A stretch of 64,000 nt of DNA from CALMEH01 sp964548225 (lineage in GTDB: Bacteria > Acidobacteriota > Blastocatellia > Pyrinomonadales > Pyrinomonadaceae). A program made the translations under genes and the position numbers. Of the stretch, positions 26,953 to 36,293 are shown one piece after another; within the stretch, counting starts at the first letter, position 1, and each line of letters begins with the position of its first letter. Under the pieces are notes generated by a model. That model had not been told where the DNA came from, made no database searches, and saw nothing but the letters and a program-made list of their open reading frames with translations. The stretch spans positions 1-64,000 of the forward strand of contig CAZJQP010000010.1 of assembly GCA_964548225.1 (NCBI GenBank), in the 5' to 3' direction.

Positions 26953-27036
26953 AATAAAATTATACGCGATTCACAGAATTTTGGTTATTTCAAAATAGAT
27001 TAGAAGCCTGTTTTTACAAAACTTTACGGGCTAATA

Positions 27037-27726
27037 TTATTTTTTGAACAGCAACTGCCAAAGGCTTGCAAGATGGCTGAAAAGCACAATCGGGACGACA
27101 ATCGTTGGAAGCCAGATAAACGGAAAATAAAGCACGGCGACATTCGGCTGGTCAAAGCCGAGTTTTTGAATCGGCGTGGGCAAGGAAAGGACGGCAATCG
27201 AAACAATATTAACGAGAAGCAAAAGCGCAAGAATGTTCCACACAATCAAAATGGGACGATTGATTTTGCCCCCGCGAAAAGCAAACCACGCGACAATCGG
27301 TGCAGTAATTCCTGACAATATATCGAAATTCCAGCCTTCAAAAGTCATAATTTTCGGCATTAATTGATTTAAAGAAAGCCAAAAAATAACAATTTCGACC
27401 GGAATACGGATTATGTGAAGAAGTGTCAAAGTTCTTAGTGAGAGCGGCTCAATAAAACTTTTGCGGGCGAAAACGTAAAGCGAAATAATGAGCAAAATAG
27501 TCGGCAGAACGCCGAATAAAGGCAAATTTGTCGGTGTTAATTTGTAAAAACCGTAAAGCGCGAAAATACCTTGAAAGAAAATCCAGAAAGTTATCAGAAA
27601 AACAACAATTTTGCCGGAAACAGTATCAGCCACCGCATCACGAATTGCCCGAAACAAAAAGCCGAGCGTTAAAAAGGTCGTCAAAATGAAGACAATCGAA
27701 ACATAACCCGGCAAATTTTCACTCAT
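27037..27726 (-). CDS. Multi-pass membrane protein in the MacAB-like operon
   Basis: 229 residues, highly hydrophobic, with about seven predicted transmembrane segments (for example VSIVFILTTFLTLGFLF, VVFLITFWIFFQGIFALYG, LPTILLIISLYVFA, ILALLLLVNIVSIAVLS, LPTIVVPIVLFSHLASLWQL). The family is not recognised. It sits 23 bp after the ATPase gene and 84 bp before the first permease on the same strand, so it is probably co-transcribed and may be an accessory component, which is inference only. Confidence 0.65.
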   Translation of the reverse strand: MSENLPGYVSIVFILTTFLTLGFLFRAIRDAVADTVSGKIVVFLITFWIFFQGIFALYGFYKLTPTNLPLFGVLPTILLIISLYVFARKSFIEPLSLRTLTLLHIIRIPVEIVIFWLSLNQLMPKIMTFEGWNFDILSGITAPIVAWFAFRGGKINRPILIVWNILALLLLVNIVSIAVLSLPTPIQKLGFDQPNVAVLYFPFIWLPTIVVPIVLFSHLASLWQLLFKK

Positions 27727-27749
27727 TTTTACTTTTTACTTTACTTTAC

Positions 27750-28490
27750 TTACTTTATTCGTTCATCTTTTTCGATTTCGCCGTCGCGGATGGTGATAAC
27801 GCGGTGGGCGCGTTCAGCGACTTCGTGTTCGTGTGTAACGATGATAATTGTATTTCCTTCGGCGTGAAGACGCTCGAAAAGTGCCATGATTTCAATGCTC
27901 GTTTTGCTGTCGAGTGCGCCGGTCGGTTCGTCGGCAAGCAGAATCGAAGGATGATTAACCAACGCCCGCGCAATTGCAACACGCTGACGTTGACCGCCGG
28001 AAAGCTCGTTCGGGCGATGCGAAACGCGGTCGCCCAGTTCAACCGATGCAAGCGCAGATTGGGCTTTTTCGTGTCGTTCCGCCGCACTCATTCCGGCATA
28101 AATCAAAGGTAATTCAACATTATGAAGCGCAGTTGCCCGCGCCAACAGATTGAATGTTTGAAAAACGAAACCGATTTCTTTGTTGCGGATTAGTGCAAGT
28201 TCGTCATCAGACATTTCGGCGACTTGATTGCCATTGATCCAATATTTTCCTTGACTTGGGGAATCTAAACAACCGATTAAATTCATCAAGGTAGATTTTC
28301 CTGAGCCTGATGGACCGATGATAGCAAGATATTCCCCTTTTTTTACATCAAAAGAAACATCGCGCAAGGCGTGAAGTGTTTCTGTTCCCATTTGATAGGT
28401 TTTCCAAATATTCCGCATCATTATCAGCGAATCGCCTTTTGGTTCAATCTTAGAATCACCGTTTGTTGCGGTTAGTTTTTCATCGTCCAT
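27750..28490 (-). CDS. ABC transporter ATP-binding protein (MacB/LolD type)
   Basis: 246 residues from MDDEKL; an upstream ATG adds four. Walker A is GPSGSGKST (59-67), the Q-loop is GFVFQTFNLL, the signature is LSGGQRQR (163-170), Walker B is ILLADEPTGALD (183-194), and the switch His is in IIIVTHE. The first about 22 residues are an unusual charged extension. LolD/MacB ATPases drive FtsX-fold permeases mechanically rather than by classical transport. It is the only ATPase for four permeases in the operon. Confidence 0.93.
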   Translation of the reverse strand: MDDEKLTATNGDSKIEPKGDSLIMMRNIWKTYQMGTETLHALRDVSFDVKKGEYLAIIGPSGSGKSTLMNLIGCLDSPSQGKYWINGNQVAEMSDDELALIRNKEIGFVFQTFNLLARATALHNVELPLIYAGMSAAERHEKAQSALASVELGDRVSHRPNELSGGQRQRVAIARALVNHPSILLADEPTGALDSKTSIEIMALFERLHAEGNTIIIVTHEHEVAERAHRVITIRDGEIEKDERIK

Positions 28491-28513
28491 AAATCTATAC
28501 ATTGCTTTTTTTG

Positions 28514-28588
28514 TTCAGAGCTATGCCTTTATGCTTGAAACCATATTCGCTTGGCTCGCATTTTTAAGCACAAAGGCGTAATTCTGAA
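28514..28588. repeat. Hairpin in the adaptor-ATPase spacer (AGAGTTACGC family, copy 2)
   Basis: Arms TTCAGAGCTATGCCTTTATG... (28514-28536) and the complement at 28566-28588 pair over 23 bp with four mismatches and a 29-nt loop. The right arm reads TTACGCCTTTG on the minus strand, matching copies at 12581 and 58764. Confidence 0.55.
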
Positions 28589-28591
28589 CTT

Positions 28592-30214
28592 TTATTTAGG
28601 TGAACTCTCGCCTTCTTTTTTCGTCTGTTTTTTGACGACTGTGCCTTCTTTTAACGTATTCAAAATCCGACTGGGACCGGTAATAACTTCTTGTCCTTCG
28701 CTTAAGCTACTGGTAATTTGAATGTCGGATTCGCCTGTAATTCCGGTTGTAACTTCAACAAATTTAGCTTTGTTTCCCTCAAGAATATAGACACCTTTAA
28801 TGGTTTTGGGTTTCTCTGTAGGCGTTTGCAAATCGCCTTGTATTGTCGGGGAAGGCGATGCTTCCGGTTTCTTCTCGATAACCGATTGAAGCGGGACGGC
28901 GACCAGATTTTCAGCAGTTTTGGTTGTAATTACAGCCGTTGCACTCATTCCGGGGCGCAGACCTTCTTTGATTTCGTCGGGTGCGTCTTTGATTTGAATG
29001 ACGACGCGGAATTCCTTGGCTTCTTGCACATTAATATTGGTCGAAAGCCCGCCGCTGGTTTGCGATTTGCCGACTGCAAGCGGTGTTTTTTGAATAACTT
29101 CGCCCGCAATTTCTTTTTCGCCGAATGCGTCAACTTTGATTTTTGCGGGTTGCCCGACGGCAACTTTATCAATTTCAGTTTCATCAATCTTGACTTCGAC
29201 GTTAATCGTTGACATATCCGCAATTGTCAAAAGCGGTGTAGTCGAAAGTCCGGCAACCGCAAATGTTCCGACTTTTGAAGGAATATCGGCAATAACGCCG
29301 TTAATCGGCGCAAGTTGCAGAGTTTTATCGCGTTGCGTTTTTTGTCCCGTGAGCAATGCCATTTGTTGATCTGCGCGAAATTCGCTCGAACGCGAATTGA
29401 TGGTAGCCGTATCAATTCCGCGTCGCGCATCATTGACTGTAACTTGTTGTTGATTTACACGAACGCGGGCTTCTTTGACACGCGATTCAGCTTCATTTAC
29501 ACCAATTTGAGCTGACTTTAAATTAGAATTTGCGGTTCGCAAAGCCGCCTGTGCATTTCTTAAGGAAACTTGAGAGTTTTCTACACGGTCTTTTGCTTGG
29601 TCATATTCCAGCCGTGAAATAACACCGCTTTCCAATAATTCGGTTGAGCGTTTTAACTCGCGATTTGCGGCGTTAACTTCGACTTGGGCGCGATCAACCT
29701 CAGTCTGGGCGCGATCAACATTCGTTTTCTGAGTTTCGACGTTTTGCCGTGCCGTGTTTAATTGTTGAATTGAAGTATCAACTTGTTGTTGCGAAGCAAT
29801 TAAACCTTGTTGTGCCTGAGAATATTGATTTTGCGCCCCTTGAACTTGCGAACGCGACGATTGAACATCGTTTTGTGTTGCTTGATATTGAGCCAATTGT
29901 GCGTCGGTATTTGATTGGAGTTGTGTTGGGTCGAGCCGCACAAGCTGTTGTCCTTGTGTTACGCGGTCGCCTTCCGAAACGTAAATTTCTTCAATTCGTC
30001 CCTGCACTTCGCTGGTTAAATTGATAAACTGAATCGGACGAATTTCGCCCGAAGCGGTAACGGTCGAACGTAGTTCTTTGCGCGTTTCGATTTTCACAAC
30101 CGTTACTTCAGGCGTGTCTGTGCGCGACATAAAAACACTTGCGACAGTAATTAATACCAGTAAAGCAACAACACTTCCGGCAATGATGAATTTTCCTTTG
30201 CGGCTTACAGCCAT
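28592..30214 (-). CDS. Periplasmic adaptor subunit (HlyD/MacA-like membrane fusion protein)
   Basis: 540 residues. An N-terminal membrane anchor (KFIIAGSVVALLVLITVASV) is followed by a barrel-sandwich half (IRPIQFINLTSEVQGRIEEI, VSEGDRVTQGQQLVRLDP), then an unusually long Q/N/A-rich coiled-coil hairpin of about 200 residues (105-305). The second lipoyl half follows (APINGVIADIPSKVGTFAV) and then beta-barrel and membrane-proximal domains. The C-terminal tail is Lys/Pro/Ser-rich. Such adaptors link inner-membrane permeases to the outer membrane. It heads the operon ahead of the ATPase, with divergent signalling genes upstream. Confidence 0.92.
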   Translation of the reverse strand: MAVSRKGKFIIAGSVVALLVLITVASVFMSRTDTPEVTVVKIETRKELRSTVTASGEIRPIQFINLTSEVQGRIEEIYVSEGDRVTQGQQLVRLDPTQLQSNTDAQLAQYQATQNDVQSSRSQVQGAQNQYSQAQQGLIASQQQVDTSIQQLNTARQNVETQKTNVDRAQTEVDRAQVEVNAANRELKRSTELLESGVISRLEYDQAKDRVENSQVSLRNAQAALRTANSNLKSAQIGVNEAESRVKEARVRVNQQQVTVNDARRGIDTATINSRSSEFRADQQMALLTGQKTQRDKTLQLAPINGVIADIPSKVGTFAVAGLSTTPLLTIADMSTINVEVKIDETEIDKVAVGQPAKIKVDAFGEKEIAGEVIQKTPLAVGKSQTSGGLSTNINVQEAKEFRVVIQIKDAPDEIKEGLRPGMSATAVITTKTAENLVAVPLQSVIEKKPEASPSPTIQGDLQTPTEKPKTIKGVYILEGNKAKFVEVTTGITGESDIQITSSLSEGQEVITGPSRILNTLKEGTVVKKQTKKEGESSPK

Positions 30215-30545
30215 TCGTTTTTTTCCTCGATTATTAGTGATTGAATAAAAATATACGCAAAATCGAAATGCGCCTTGCGTCTGAAAAATGAACTACGTCA
30301 TAAATCAGGAAATAGTTTCAAAAACCATTCTTGATTTAAGACATAAAGAAATAATTTTACAAAGCACCATTTGTCTATTGCAAAGGTTATGTTTAGCATT
30401 TACGAAAATTGGAAATCAAGGTAAAATATTCTAGTTTGAAATCTTTTGTTACGCACTAAATAATAAAATTGTAGAAATTTTTACGGATTGGTTTGAAGAA
30501 TTTGCCTGAAATTCGTTCTTGTTTCTGCAAAAATCGAATACTAAA
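30215..30545. other. Divergent intergenic region, no feature recognised
   Basis: 331 bp of AT-rich DNA between the adaptor gene (minus) and the zinc-ribbon/FHA gene (plus). It must hold promoters for both directions, but no clear sigma-70 boxes, riboswitch, repeat or tRNA was recognised. Confidence 0.4.
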
Positions 30546-31103
30546 ATGATAAAGTGTCAGACTTGCGGAACGGAAAATCTTGACGGCTCGCAATTTTGCG
30601 ATGAATGTGGCGGCGCATTGAAAAATTATGTGGCAATTCCGCCATTGCAATCACATAGCGCGGAAACGCCGGAATTTGCTCAAGTTACGTCTGTCGGGAT
30701 TCCCATAAATTTTGATGAAAGTAATGCAGACGAAATAAAGCCCGGAAATTCGGACAAACCGCGTGGTGTTCACGCGACATTGATTGTCGAACGCGGTGAA
30801 GCCGTCGGCACGGAATTTACTTTAACTTCCGAAGAATCGAATATCGGGCGTTGGGACGCGGACAACGGCATTTTTCCCGATGTTGATTTGGACGCTTACG
30901 ACCCGGAAGCCAAAGTTTCGCGCCGACACGCAAGAATTCGCTGTGAAAACGGAGTCAAATATTTTATCGAGGATCTAGGCTCGACCAACGGAACTTTTAT
31001 TAATCGCGGCAGGCGTTTAATTCCCGGTAATCCCAATATTTTAAACGATGGCGACGAAATCATCGTCGGCAAAACATTTTTGCGATTCTATATAAACGAT
31101 TAG
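30546..31103 (+). CDS. Zinc-ribbon and FHA-domain protein
   Basis: 185 residues from the ATG immediately before the zinc ribbon. Residues 1-25 form a zinc ribbon with Cys4, Cys7, Cys18 and Cys21 (MIKCQTCGTENLDG, FCDECGG). An FHA domain covers about 78-185 with SNIGRWDADNGIFPDVDLD, VSRRHARI, DLGSTNGTFINRG and LNDGDEIIVG, the phosphothreonine-binding set. It probably docks to phosphoproteins made by the kinase encoded next, whose own FHA domain is closely similar. Confidence 0.88.
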   Translation: MIKCQTCGTENLDGSQFCDECGGALKNYVAIPPLQSHSAETPEFAQVTSVGIPINFDESNADEIKPGNSDKPRGVHATLIVERGEAVGTEFTLTSEESNIGRWDADNGIFPDVDLDAYDPEAKVSRRHARIRCENGVKYFIEDLGSTNGTFINRGRRLIPGNPNILNDGDEIIVGKTFLRFYIND

Positions 31104-31106
31104 ACT

Positions 31107-31160
31107 TTTGATTTTTGACCTTTGACTTTTGAAGAAAAAAGTCAAAGGTCAAAAATCAAA
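31107..31160. repeat. 24-bp perfect word-hairpin
   Basis: Arms TTTGATTTTTGACCTTTGAC... (31107-31130) and the complement (31137-31160) pair perfectly over 24 bp with a 6-nt loop. The arms are built from repeats of the word TTTGAC/TTTGAT. It lies between two co-oriented genes and leaves no T-run. Confidence 0.6.
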
Positions 31161-31177
31161 GATCATAAACCAAAAAA

Positions 31178-33874
31178 ATGGCATATTGTTATGAATGCGG
31201 CGAAAAAATCGCTGAAATTGATGTTTTTTGTCCCTATTGCGGAATTTCTTTAAAACCCGTTGCTGTTGAAGGCAACGATGATATTTCGATGGAAAAAACC
31301 GTCGTTATCAAAAGCGTTGATTCAATCGAAATTCCGGCTGAGGTAAAGGATTCGCACCCTGAAACACCTCGACCGGTTGATATTCCTGCGCCCTTACCTG
31401 AAATTTCCGAACCTTTACCTGAAATCAACAAGTCAACGGGCGAATTTTCAAATCATAAGACAGAAGAAAATATTGATATGAAAACCGAATCGGTCGAAAT
31501 TCCGGCGGAAATAATCTCAGATGAAATTGTTTCGCAGCCTGTTTTAACTGATGAAGAAAACAAAAATGAAACCTCTGTTTCTGACGACGTTTCCGAATTG
31601 CCCGAACCGACGCATATTCAAATTTTAAAACCGATTGACGAAGAAACCGAATTACCCGAAGCGTCAAATCTTGATGAAGAAAAAATTGTCGAAGAAACTA
31701 TATTGCCGGAGAATAATGAACCCGAAGTCATAGATTTTAACGACGTTGATGAAAAAAACGAAACTATCGAAACGCAAAACACTGAAACTTCAAACCCGCA
31801 AGAGAATTTTGACGATTTTACACCTGTTGATGATTCAGCAGATTATAAATTCGATGCCGACAAAGATTTTGAATTTGGTCAAGAAAAAATCGAAAATGCA
31901 GTTGAAGCCGAAGACGTTTCACAAGCCGAAACTTTGATGTCGGCTGATAATCCGGCGATAATTGAGTCTTTAAGCTCAAATTTTCCTGTTGAAACCAAAG
32001 CCGATTCTGATTCTGACAATGGTGAAGCACAAAAATCTGACCAAGATAATGTTGCTACTCAAATTCATCCCTCGCAAAAACTCGAAAAAATTCTTGAGGA
32101 AATTGACATTAATCAATTTGATAAGCCGCAAACGCAAGAATTTGTTGAATCAGAAGATTTACTTGAAACCGAAATCAGCGACAGCGGTTCGGTTGAAGAA
32201 GTTAAAAAGTTTGAATCTCAAACAACGGAAAAAACTGAAGAAAATCAAGAAGAAATAGTTGAAACTCAACCTGAAATCGAAGCCATTTCAAAACCGCAGG
32301 AAGAATTGGAAATGTTCGAGCCGCCGAAAAATGATGCTATTTTTGATTCGGTTCAAATCGTTCAAACCGAAAAACCGGCAGGTGATTTTGAGCAAAAAGT
32401 AACCGAAGCCGAAGCTGCAAGCGTTTCCGGCGAGGTGAGCAAAGAAAGCCGTTCTTACACAACTCCCATTAGCGATGCAGAGAACACTGACGGAAAAAAG
32501 GCTGCCAAATTAAAACCTCTGAATGAAGGCACAATTTTGAATAATCGCTACGAAATTGTTCGCAAAATCGGCGGCGGCGGAATGGGTGCGGTTTATCTTG
32601 CCTCGGACAAAAATCTTGGCGGTGTGCTTCGTGCCGTGAAGGAAATGGTGCAGTCTTACATCGAAGAAATTCAGCAAGAAAAGGCAATTGCCGACTTCAA
32701 ACGCGAATCAATGCTTTTGACATCACTCGAACACGCGGCGATTCCGACAATTTACGATTATTTCTTTGACGAAAAAGAAGCGCGGTTTTATCTTGTGATG
32801 AAATATATTTCCGGCGGCGACCTTGCCGGAAGGCTTCGCGCCTCGGCGGAAGGAAAAATTGACGAAAAAACCGTTACCGAATGGGCGATTCAAATTGCGG
32901 ACGTTTTGCATTATTTACACAGCCACGAACCTTCGATTGTGTATCGGGATTTGAAGCCCGCAAATGTGATGATTGATGGCAATTCGGGTCGTTTGATGTT
33001 GATTGATTTTGGCATTGCGCGTTGGATAAATAAAGAAGAAAAAGGAGTTACGGCTGTCGGCACAATGGGTTACGCGCCGCCGGAACTTTTTAGCGGCAAT
33101 GTCGAATCACGTTCGGATATTTACAGTTTGGGTTCGACAATGTTTCATCTTTTAACGGGAGCAGACCCGCAAAGCAATCCGCTTTTGATTTTCGATTTTC
33201 AGAAAAATCCACGCCCGAGACAAATAAATTCGGCACTTTCCGATCAGATGGAAAAAATCCTGATGCAATCGGTCGAATACACAGCCGACAAACGATTTTC
33301 GTCAGCGGCGGAAATGAAACGGGTTTTGGAAGAGCATCTTGAAAATTTGAAAGCCGGAAGACTTACTTACGGTATTTCCGAAACTGAGGCAGTTGGTTTG
33401 GCAAATGGTTACGTTTTCTGCGGTTTTTGCGGTCAACGGATTATTGCTTCTGATGTTTTCTGTGCGTTTTGCGGATCGCAACAACCAATTCACGGACAAC
33501 AACAGGCGGCATCATTCGGTATTTCCGCGCCAACGGCGAAATTGACACTTTTAACAACGGGAGAAATTAGTGCGCCTATTTTTTCGCTTGATAAAGACAC
33601 GAATATTATCGGCAGACGCGATCCGATGTCGAACATTTTTCCCGAAGTAGATTTATCGAAATTCGATCCGCAGACCAAAATTTCACGTCGTCATGCCAGA
33701 GTTTGGCGCGAAGGAAATAATTATATGGTCGAAGACCTCGGCTCATCAAACGGAACGATTTTACTTCCGGCTTTGAGCGATAACGTGCGACTTTTGCCGC
33801 ACCAACCACACATTTTGACTAATGGAGATAAAATAAAAATCGGTGATACGACAATGAGTTTTTTAGTCGGATAA
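31178..33874 (+). CDS. Serine/threonine protein kinase with two zinc ribbons and a C-terminal FHA domain
   Basis: 898 residues, no transmembrane helix. The N-terminal zinc ribbon (CYECGEKIAEIDVFCPYCG) is followed by about 420 residues of acidic low-complexity linker rich in Glu, Pro and Ser. The Hanks-type kinase domain is at about 456-724: glycine loop IGGGGMGAVYLA, Lys488 in RAVKEM, catalytic Asp591 in YRDLKPANVMI (Tyr replaces the usual His), and Asp610 in LIDFGIARW. A second zinc ribbon (FCGFCGQ, FCAFCG) is at about 746-768, and an FHA domain at about 807-897 has NIIGRRDPMSNIF, ISRRHARV and DLGSSNGT. It is soluble, so probably acts on cytoplasmic substrates. FHA and phosphatase partners are encoded alongside. 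Confidence 0.92.
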   Translation: MAYCYECGEKIAEIDVFCPYCGISLKPVAVEGNDDISMEKTVVIKSVDSIEIPAEVKDSHPETPRPVDIPAPLPEISEPLPEINKSTGEFSNHKTEENIDMKTESVEIPAEIISDEIVSQPVLTDEENKNETSVSDDVSELPEPTHIQILKPIDEETELPEASNLDEEKIVEETILPENNEPEVIDFNDVDEKNETIETQNTETSNPQENFDDFTPVDDSADYKFDADKDFEFGQEKIENAVEAEDVSQAETLMSADNPAIIESLSSNFPVETKADSDSDNGEAQKSDQDNVATQIHPSQKLEKILEEIDINQFDKPQTQEFVESEDLLETEISDSGSVEEVKKFESQTTEKTEENQEEIVETQPEIEAISKPQEELEMFEPPKNDAIFDSVQIVQTEKPAGDFEQKVTEAEAASVSGEVSKESRSYTTPISDAENTDGKKAAKLKPLNEGTILNNRYEIVRKIGGGGMGAVYLASDKNLGGVLRAVKEMVQSYIEEIQQEKAIADFKRESMLLTSLEHAAIPTIYDYFFDEKEARFYLVMKYISGGDLAGRLRASAEGKIDEKTVTEWAIQIADVLHYLHSHEPSIVYRDLKPANVMIDGNSGRLMLIDFGIARWINKEEKGVTAVGTMGYAPPELFSGNVESRSDIYSLGSTMFHLLTGADPQSNPLLIFDFQKNPRPRQINSALSDQMEKILMQSVEYTADKRFSSAAEMKRVLEEHLENLKAGRLTYGISETEAVGLANGYVFCGFCGQRIIASDVFCAFCGSQQPIHGQQQAASFGISAPTAKLTLLTTGEISAPIFSLDKDTNIIGRRDPMSNIFPEVDLSKFDPQTKISRRHARVWREGNNYMVEDLGSSNGTILLPALSDNVRLLPHQPHILTNGDKIKIGDTTMSFLVG

Positions 33875-33879
33875 AATTT

Positions 33880-33955
33880 AGGATTTAGGATTTAGGATAA
33901 TTCTTTTGAACCCTAAACTCTAAATCCTAAATCCCGAACCTAAATTCTAAACCCT
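33880..33955. repeat. CCTAAAT word-hairpin spacer
   Basis: Built almost entirely from the words TTTAGGA and CCTAAAT: direct copies on the left (ATTTAGGATTTAGGA) and complementary copies on the right (ATCCTAAATCCC, CCTAAA). It folds back on itself between the kinase and RDD genes. Confidence 0.5.
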
Positions 33956-33964
33956 AAATATATT

Positions 33965-34498
33965 ATGAGTGCGAAAGCAGAAACAAGATTGCCCTCAAAA
34001 CGAATCAAACCTGAAAAAATCATCGTAAATTTCGATGCTGAACGCTTGAAAGCTCCGTTTTCATTGCGGTGCGGTGCGATTATGATTGATTACATACTTT
34101 TAATTATGATTCCGGTGGCTAGTCTTTTAATTTATCGAAATACGGGAAATGACCCGACAAAGATTTTAAATAACGATATAACGAACATCGGTTGGATTAT
34201 TTTCGTTCTATTGATTTTAACTAACTTCTTGATTTTACCGTTGCTTGTCGGGCAGAGTTTGGGAAAAATTTTAACCGGACTGCGAGTAGTTAAAAAAGAC
34301 GGAAATGCGCCTTCATTGGTCAATCTTTTGCTTCGGCATTTTATTGGTTATCCATTGACAGTTTTATCCGGCGGACTCGGTTTTTTTATTTCAATTTTTA
34401 ATTCAAAAGGTCGCGCACTGCACGATTTTATTGCCGGAACCGAAGTGATTTACGGGCGCAAAACGAGAAAAGGAGAAATCGAGCAAATGAGCAAGTGA
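33965..34498 (+). CDS. RDD-family membrane protein
   Basis: 177 residues. Three transmembrane segments (IDYILLIMIPVASLLIY, IGWIIFVLLILTNFLILPLL, LTVLSGGLGFFISIF) with RDD hallmarks: RCGAIMIDY at the first helix, GQSLGKILTGLRVVKKDG between helices 2 and 3, and LHDFIAGTEVIY at the end. The RDD family has no settled function; some members are linked to transport. It lies between the kinase and phosphatase genes on the same strand and may anchor the signalling complex, which is inference. Confidence 0.85.
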   Translation: MSAKAETRLPSKRIKPEKIIVNFDAERLKAPFSLRCGAIMIDYILLIMIPVASLLIYRNTGNDPTKILNNDITNIGWIIFVLLILTNFLILPLLVGQSLGKILTGLRVVKKDGNAPSLVNLLLRHFIGYPLTVLSGGLGFFISIFNSKGRALHDFIAGTEVIYGRKTRKGEIEQMSK

Positions 34499-34580
34499 GA
34501 AGGAGAGGAAAGACGGATTTGATAAACTTCAGAGAAAATTTCTCGTTCACGTCTTCCGAGTTTCTCATTTTCTAAATGAT

Positions 34581-36233
34581 ATGCCGCAATTAATTGTAAA
34601 AAGTTCAGATCATCCGGTTGATGTTTATCCTTTGGTTCGACTTCGGACGACAATTGGGCGTTCGGCGCGTTCGGATGTTTGTATTCCCGATGCTTTCGCT
34701 TCGCGTTTGCACGCGGAAGTTCGCAAAGAAGGCGAAAGTTATTGGTTGCAAGATTTAGGCTCGGCAAACGGCACAAGATACAACGGGCAGATTGTTTCGA
34801 TGCCGATTCCGCTAATTGCCGGCGGAGAAATTCAAATCGGCGAAACCTCGATTTTGTTTGATGACGAACGCCTGTCCCAAAACAAAAACGCGACTTTAAT
34901 TACGGACAGCACACAAGCTCTCGATCCTTCGATGACGATTTCTTTTAATCATCGTAGAACACCGACTTCTGAAATAATTGATTCACAATTTTCTTCGCGC
35001 ACAGAGCTTCTGGGTTTGATTTCAAAAGTCGGAGTTGCATTGCTCTCGTCGAGCGGTCTGGATGAAACGCTTAATCAAGTTGCCTCGCTTGTTTTTGAAG
35101 CAGTTCCCGCCGACCGTTGCGTGATTATGTTGAAGGACGAAGTAAGCGGCGAAATGAAAATTATGGTGGCGCGGCAACGAGGCAAAAATGATACCGTTGA
35201 AGAAGTTCGCATCAGTTCGCTCGTTATGGAAGAAGTGTTGCAAAACGGCAAATCGGTTTTGACTGCAGATGCCCAACACGATCCTCGATTTGCCAGCCAA
35301 ACGATGGCATTGCTCGATATTCGCTCGGTTTTGGCTGTGCCGCTAAGCGTTTCGGAAAGTAATATTTTCGGATTGATTTATGCAGATGCTCCAACCGGAA
35401 CGGCAACGTTCAGCGAAGAACATCTGAATATTTTAACGACACTTGCTTCGGTTGCTTCGATTCGTGTGGAAAACGCAAAACTTCTCGAAGAGAGATTCGA
35501 GAAAGAAAGAATCAAAAGCGAATTGGCATTTGCTACTGAGATTCAACAAAGTTTTCAACCAAGTTCGCCTCCGCAGATGGAAAATTATGAATTTCAAGGA
35601 ATTTCCTTTTCCTGCTATGAAATCGGTGGCGATTACTATGATTTTATTAAACTTCCAGAAGGCAAAATGATGATTGCGCTTGGCGACGTTTCCGGTAAGG
35701 GAACAGCCGCCGCGCTTCTGATGTCATCGCTCCACGCCGCGATTCACGCACAGATTACAGCAAAAACACCCTTAGCTCAAACAGTTGTTTCGGTCAATAA
35801 ATATTTGGCGGAGAACACACCGACTAACCGTTTTGTAACTCTTTTCGCCGCTGAACTCGAACCACAAACAGGTATTTTGAGTTATATCAACGCCGGGCAT
35901 AATCCGCCGCTGGTTGGACGAGCAAACGGACAGGTTGAACAACTCGAATCCGGGGGTTTTCCTCTCGGTTTAATTCCGATGGCAGAATACGAAATCGGAA
36001 AAATTCAATTAAATTCGGGTGATGCACTAATTGTTTATTCGGATGGTGTTTCCGAAGCCAATAACTTAAAAGAAGAGGAGTTTGGAATGGACAGGCTAAA
36101 AGCCGTTGTCAGCAAAAACATCCATCGTTCGGCGGCAGGCATACGCGATAAAGTTGAAAACGCACTCTCGAATTTTACCCAAACTGCGCCCGCCAACGAC
36201 GATATAACTTTAGTGATTGTAAAAAGAAAATAA
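34581..36233 (+). CDS. FHA-GAF-SpoIIE (PP2C-type) serine phosphatase
   Basis: 550 residues, soluble. An FHA domain at about 1-95 (IGRSARSDVCIPDAFASRLHAEV, split by family gaps; DLGSANGTRYNG), a GAF domain at about 145-300 (AVPADRCVIML, RSVLAVPLSV, GLIYADAPTG), then a SpoIIE/RsbU-type PP2C phosphatase at about 335-548. The phosphatase carries metal-binding acidic motifs GGDYYDFIKL, ALGDVSGKGTAAALLMS, YSDGVSEANN and NDDITLVIV. It dephosphorylates Ser/Thr, often on anti-anti-sigma or FHA-ligand proteins, and is the natural counterpart of the kinase two genes upstream. Confidence 0.92.
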   Translation: MPQLIVKSSDHPVDVYPLVRLRTTIGRSARSDVCIPDAFASRLHAEVRKEGESYWLQDLGSANGTRYNGQIVSMPIPLIAGGEIQIGETSILFDDERLSQNKNATLITDSTQALDPSMTISFNHRRTPTSEIIDSQFSSRTELLGLISKVGVALLSSSGLDETLNQVASLVFEAVPADRCVIMLKDEVSGEMKIMVARQRGKNDTVEEVRISSLVMEEVLQNGKSVLTADAQHDPRFASQTMALLDIRSVLAVPLSVSESNIFGLIYADAPTGTATFSEEHLNILTTLASVASIRVENAKLLEERFEKERIKSELAFATEIQQSFQPSSPPQMENYEFQGISFSCYEIGGDYYDFIKLPEGKMMIALGDVSGKGTAAALLMSSLHAAIHAQITAKTPLAQTVVSVNKYLAENTPTNRFVTLFAAELEPQTGILSYINAGHNPPLVGRANGQVEQLESGGFPLGLIPMAEYEIGKIQLNSGDALIVYSDGVSEANNLKEEEFGMDRLKAVVSKNIHRSAAGIRDKVENALSNFTQTAPANDDITLVIVKRK

Positions 36234-36235
36234 AT

Positions 36236-36284
36236 CGTAAAACAGGCTGTTAGCCTGTTTGAACAGACTAACAGTCTGTTTTAC
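36236..36284. repeat. REP/BIME element, copy A
   Basis: Two hairpins side by side: AAACAGGCT-GTT-AGCCTGTTT and ACAGACT-AAC-AGTCTGT, with GTAA at one foot and TTAC at the other. It ends about 10 bp before the start of the sugar isomerase gene, inside its likely ribosome-binding region. Same family as the elements at 37142, 39195, 40114 and 42783. Confidence 0.85.
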
Positions 36285-36293
36285 TTAAAAAAA

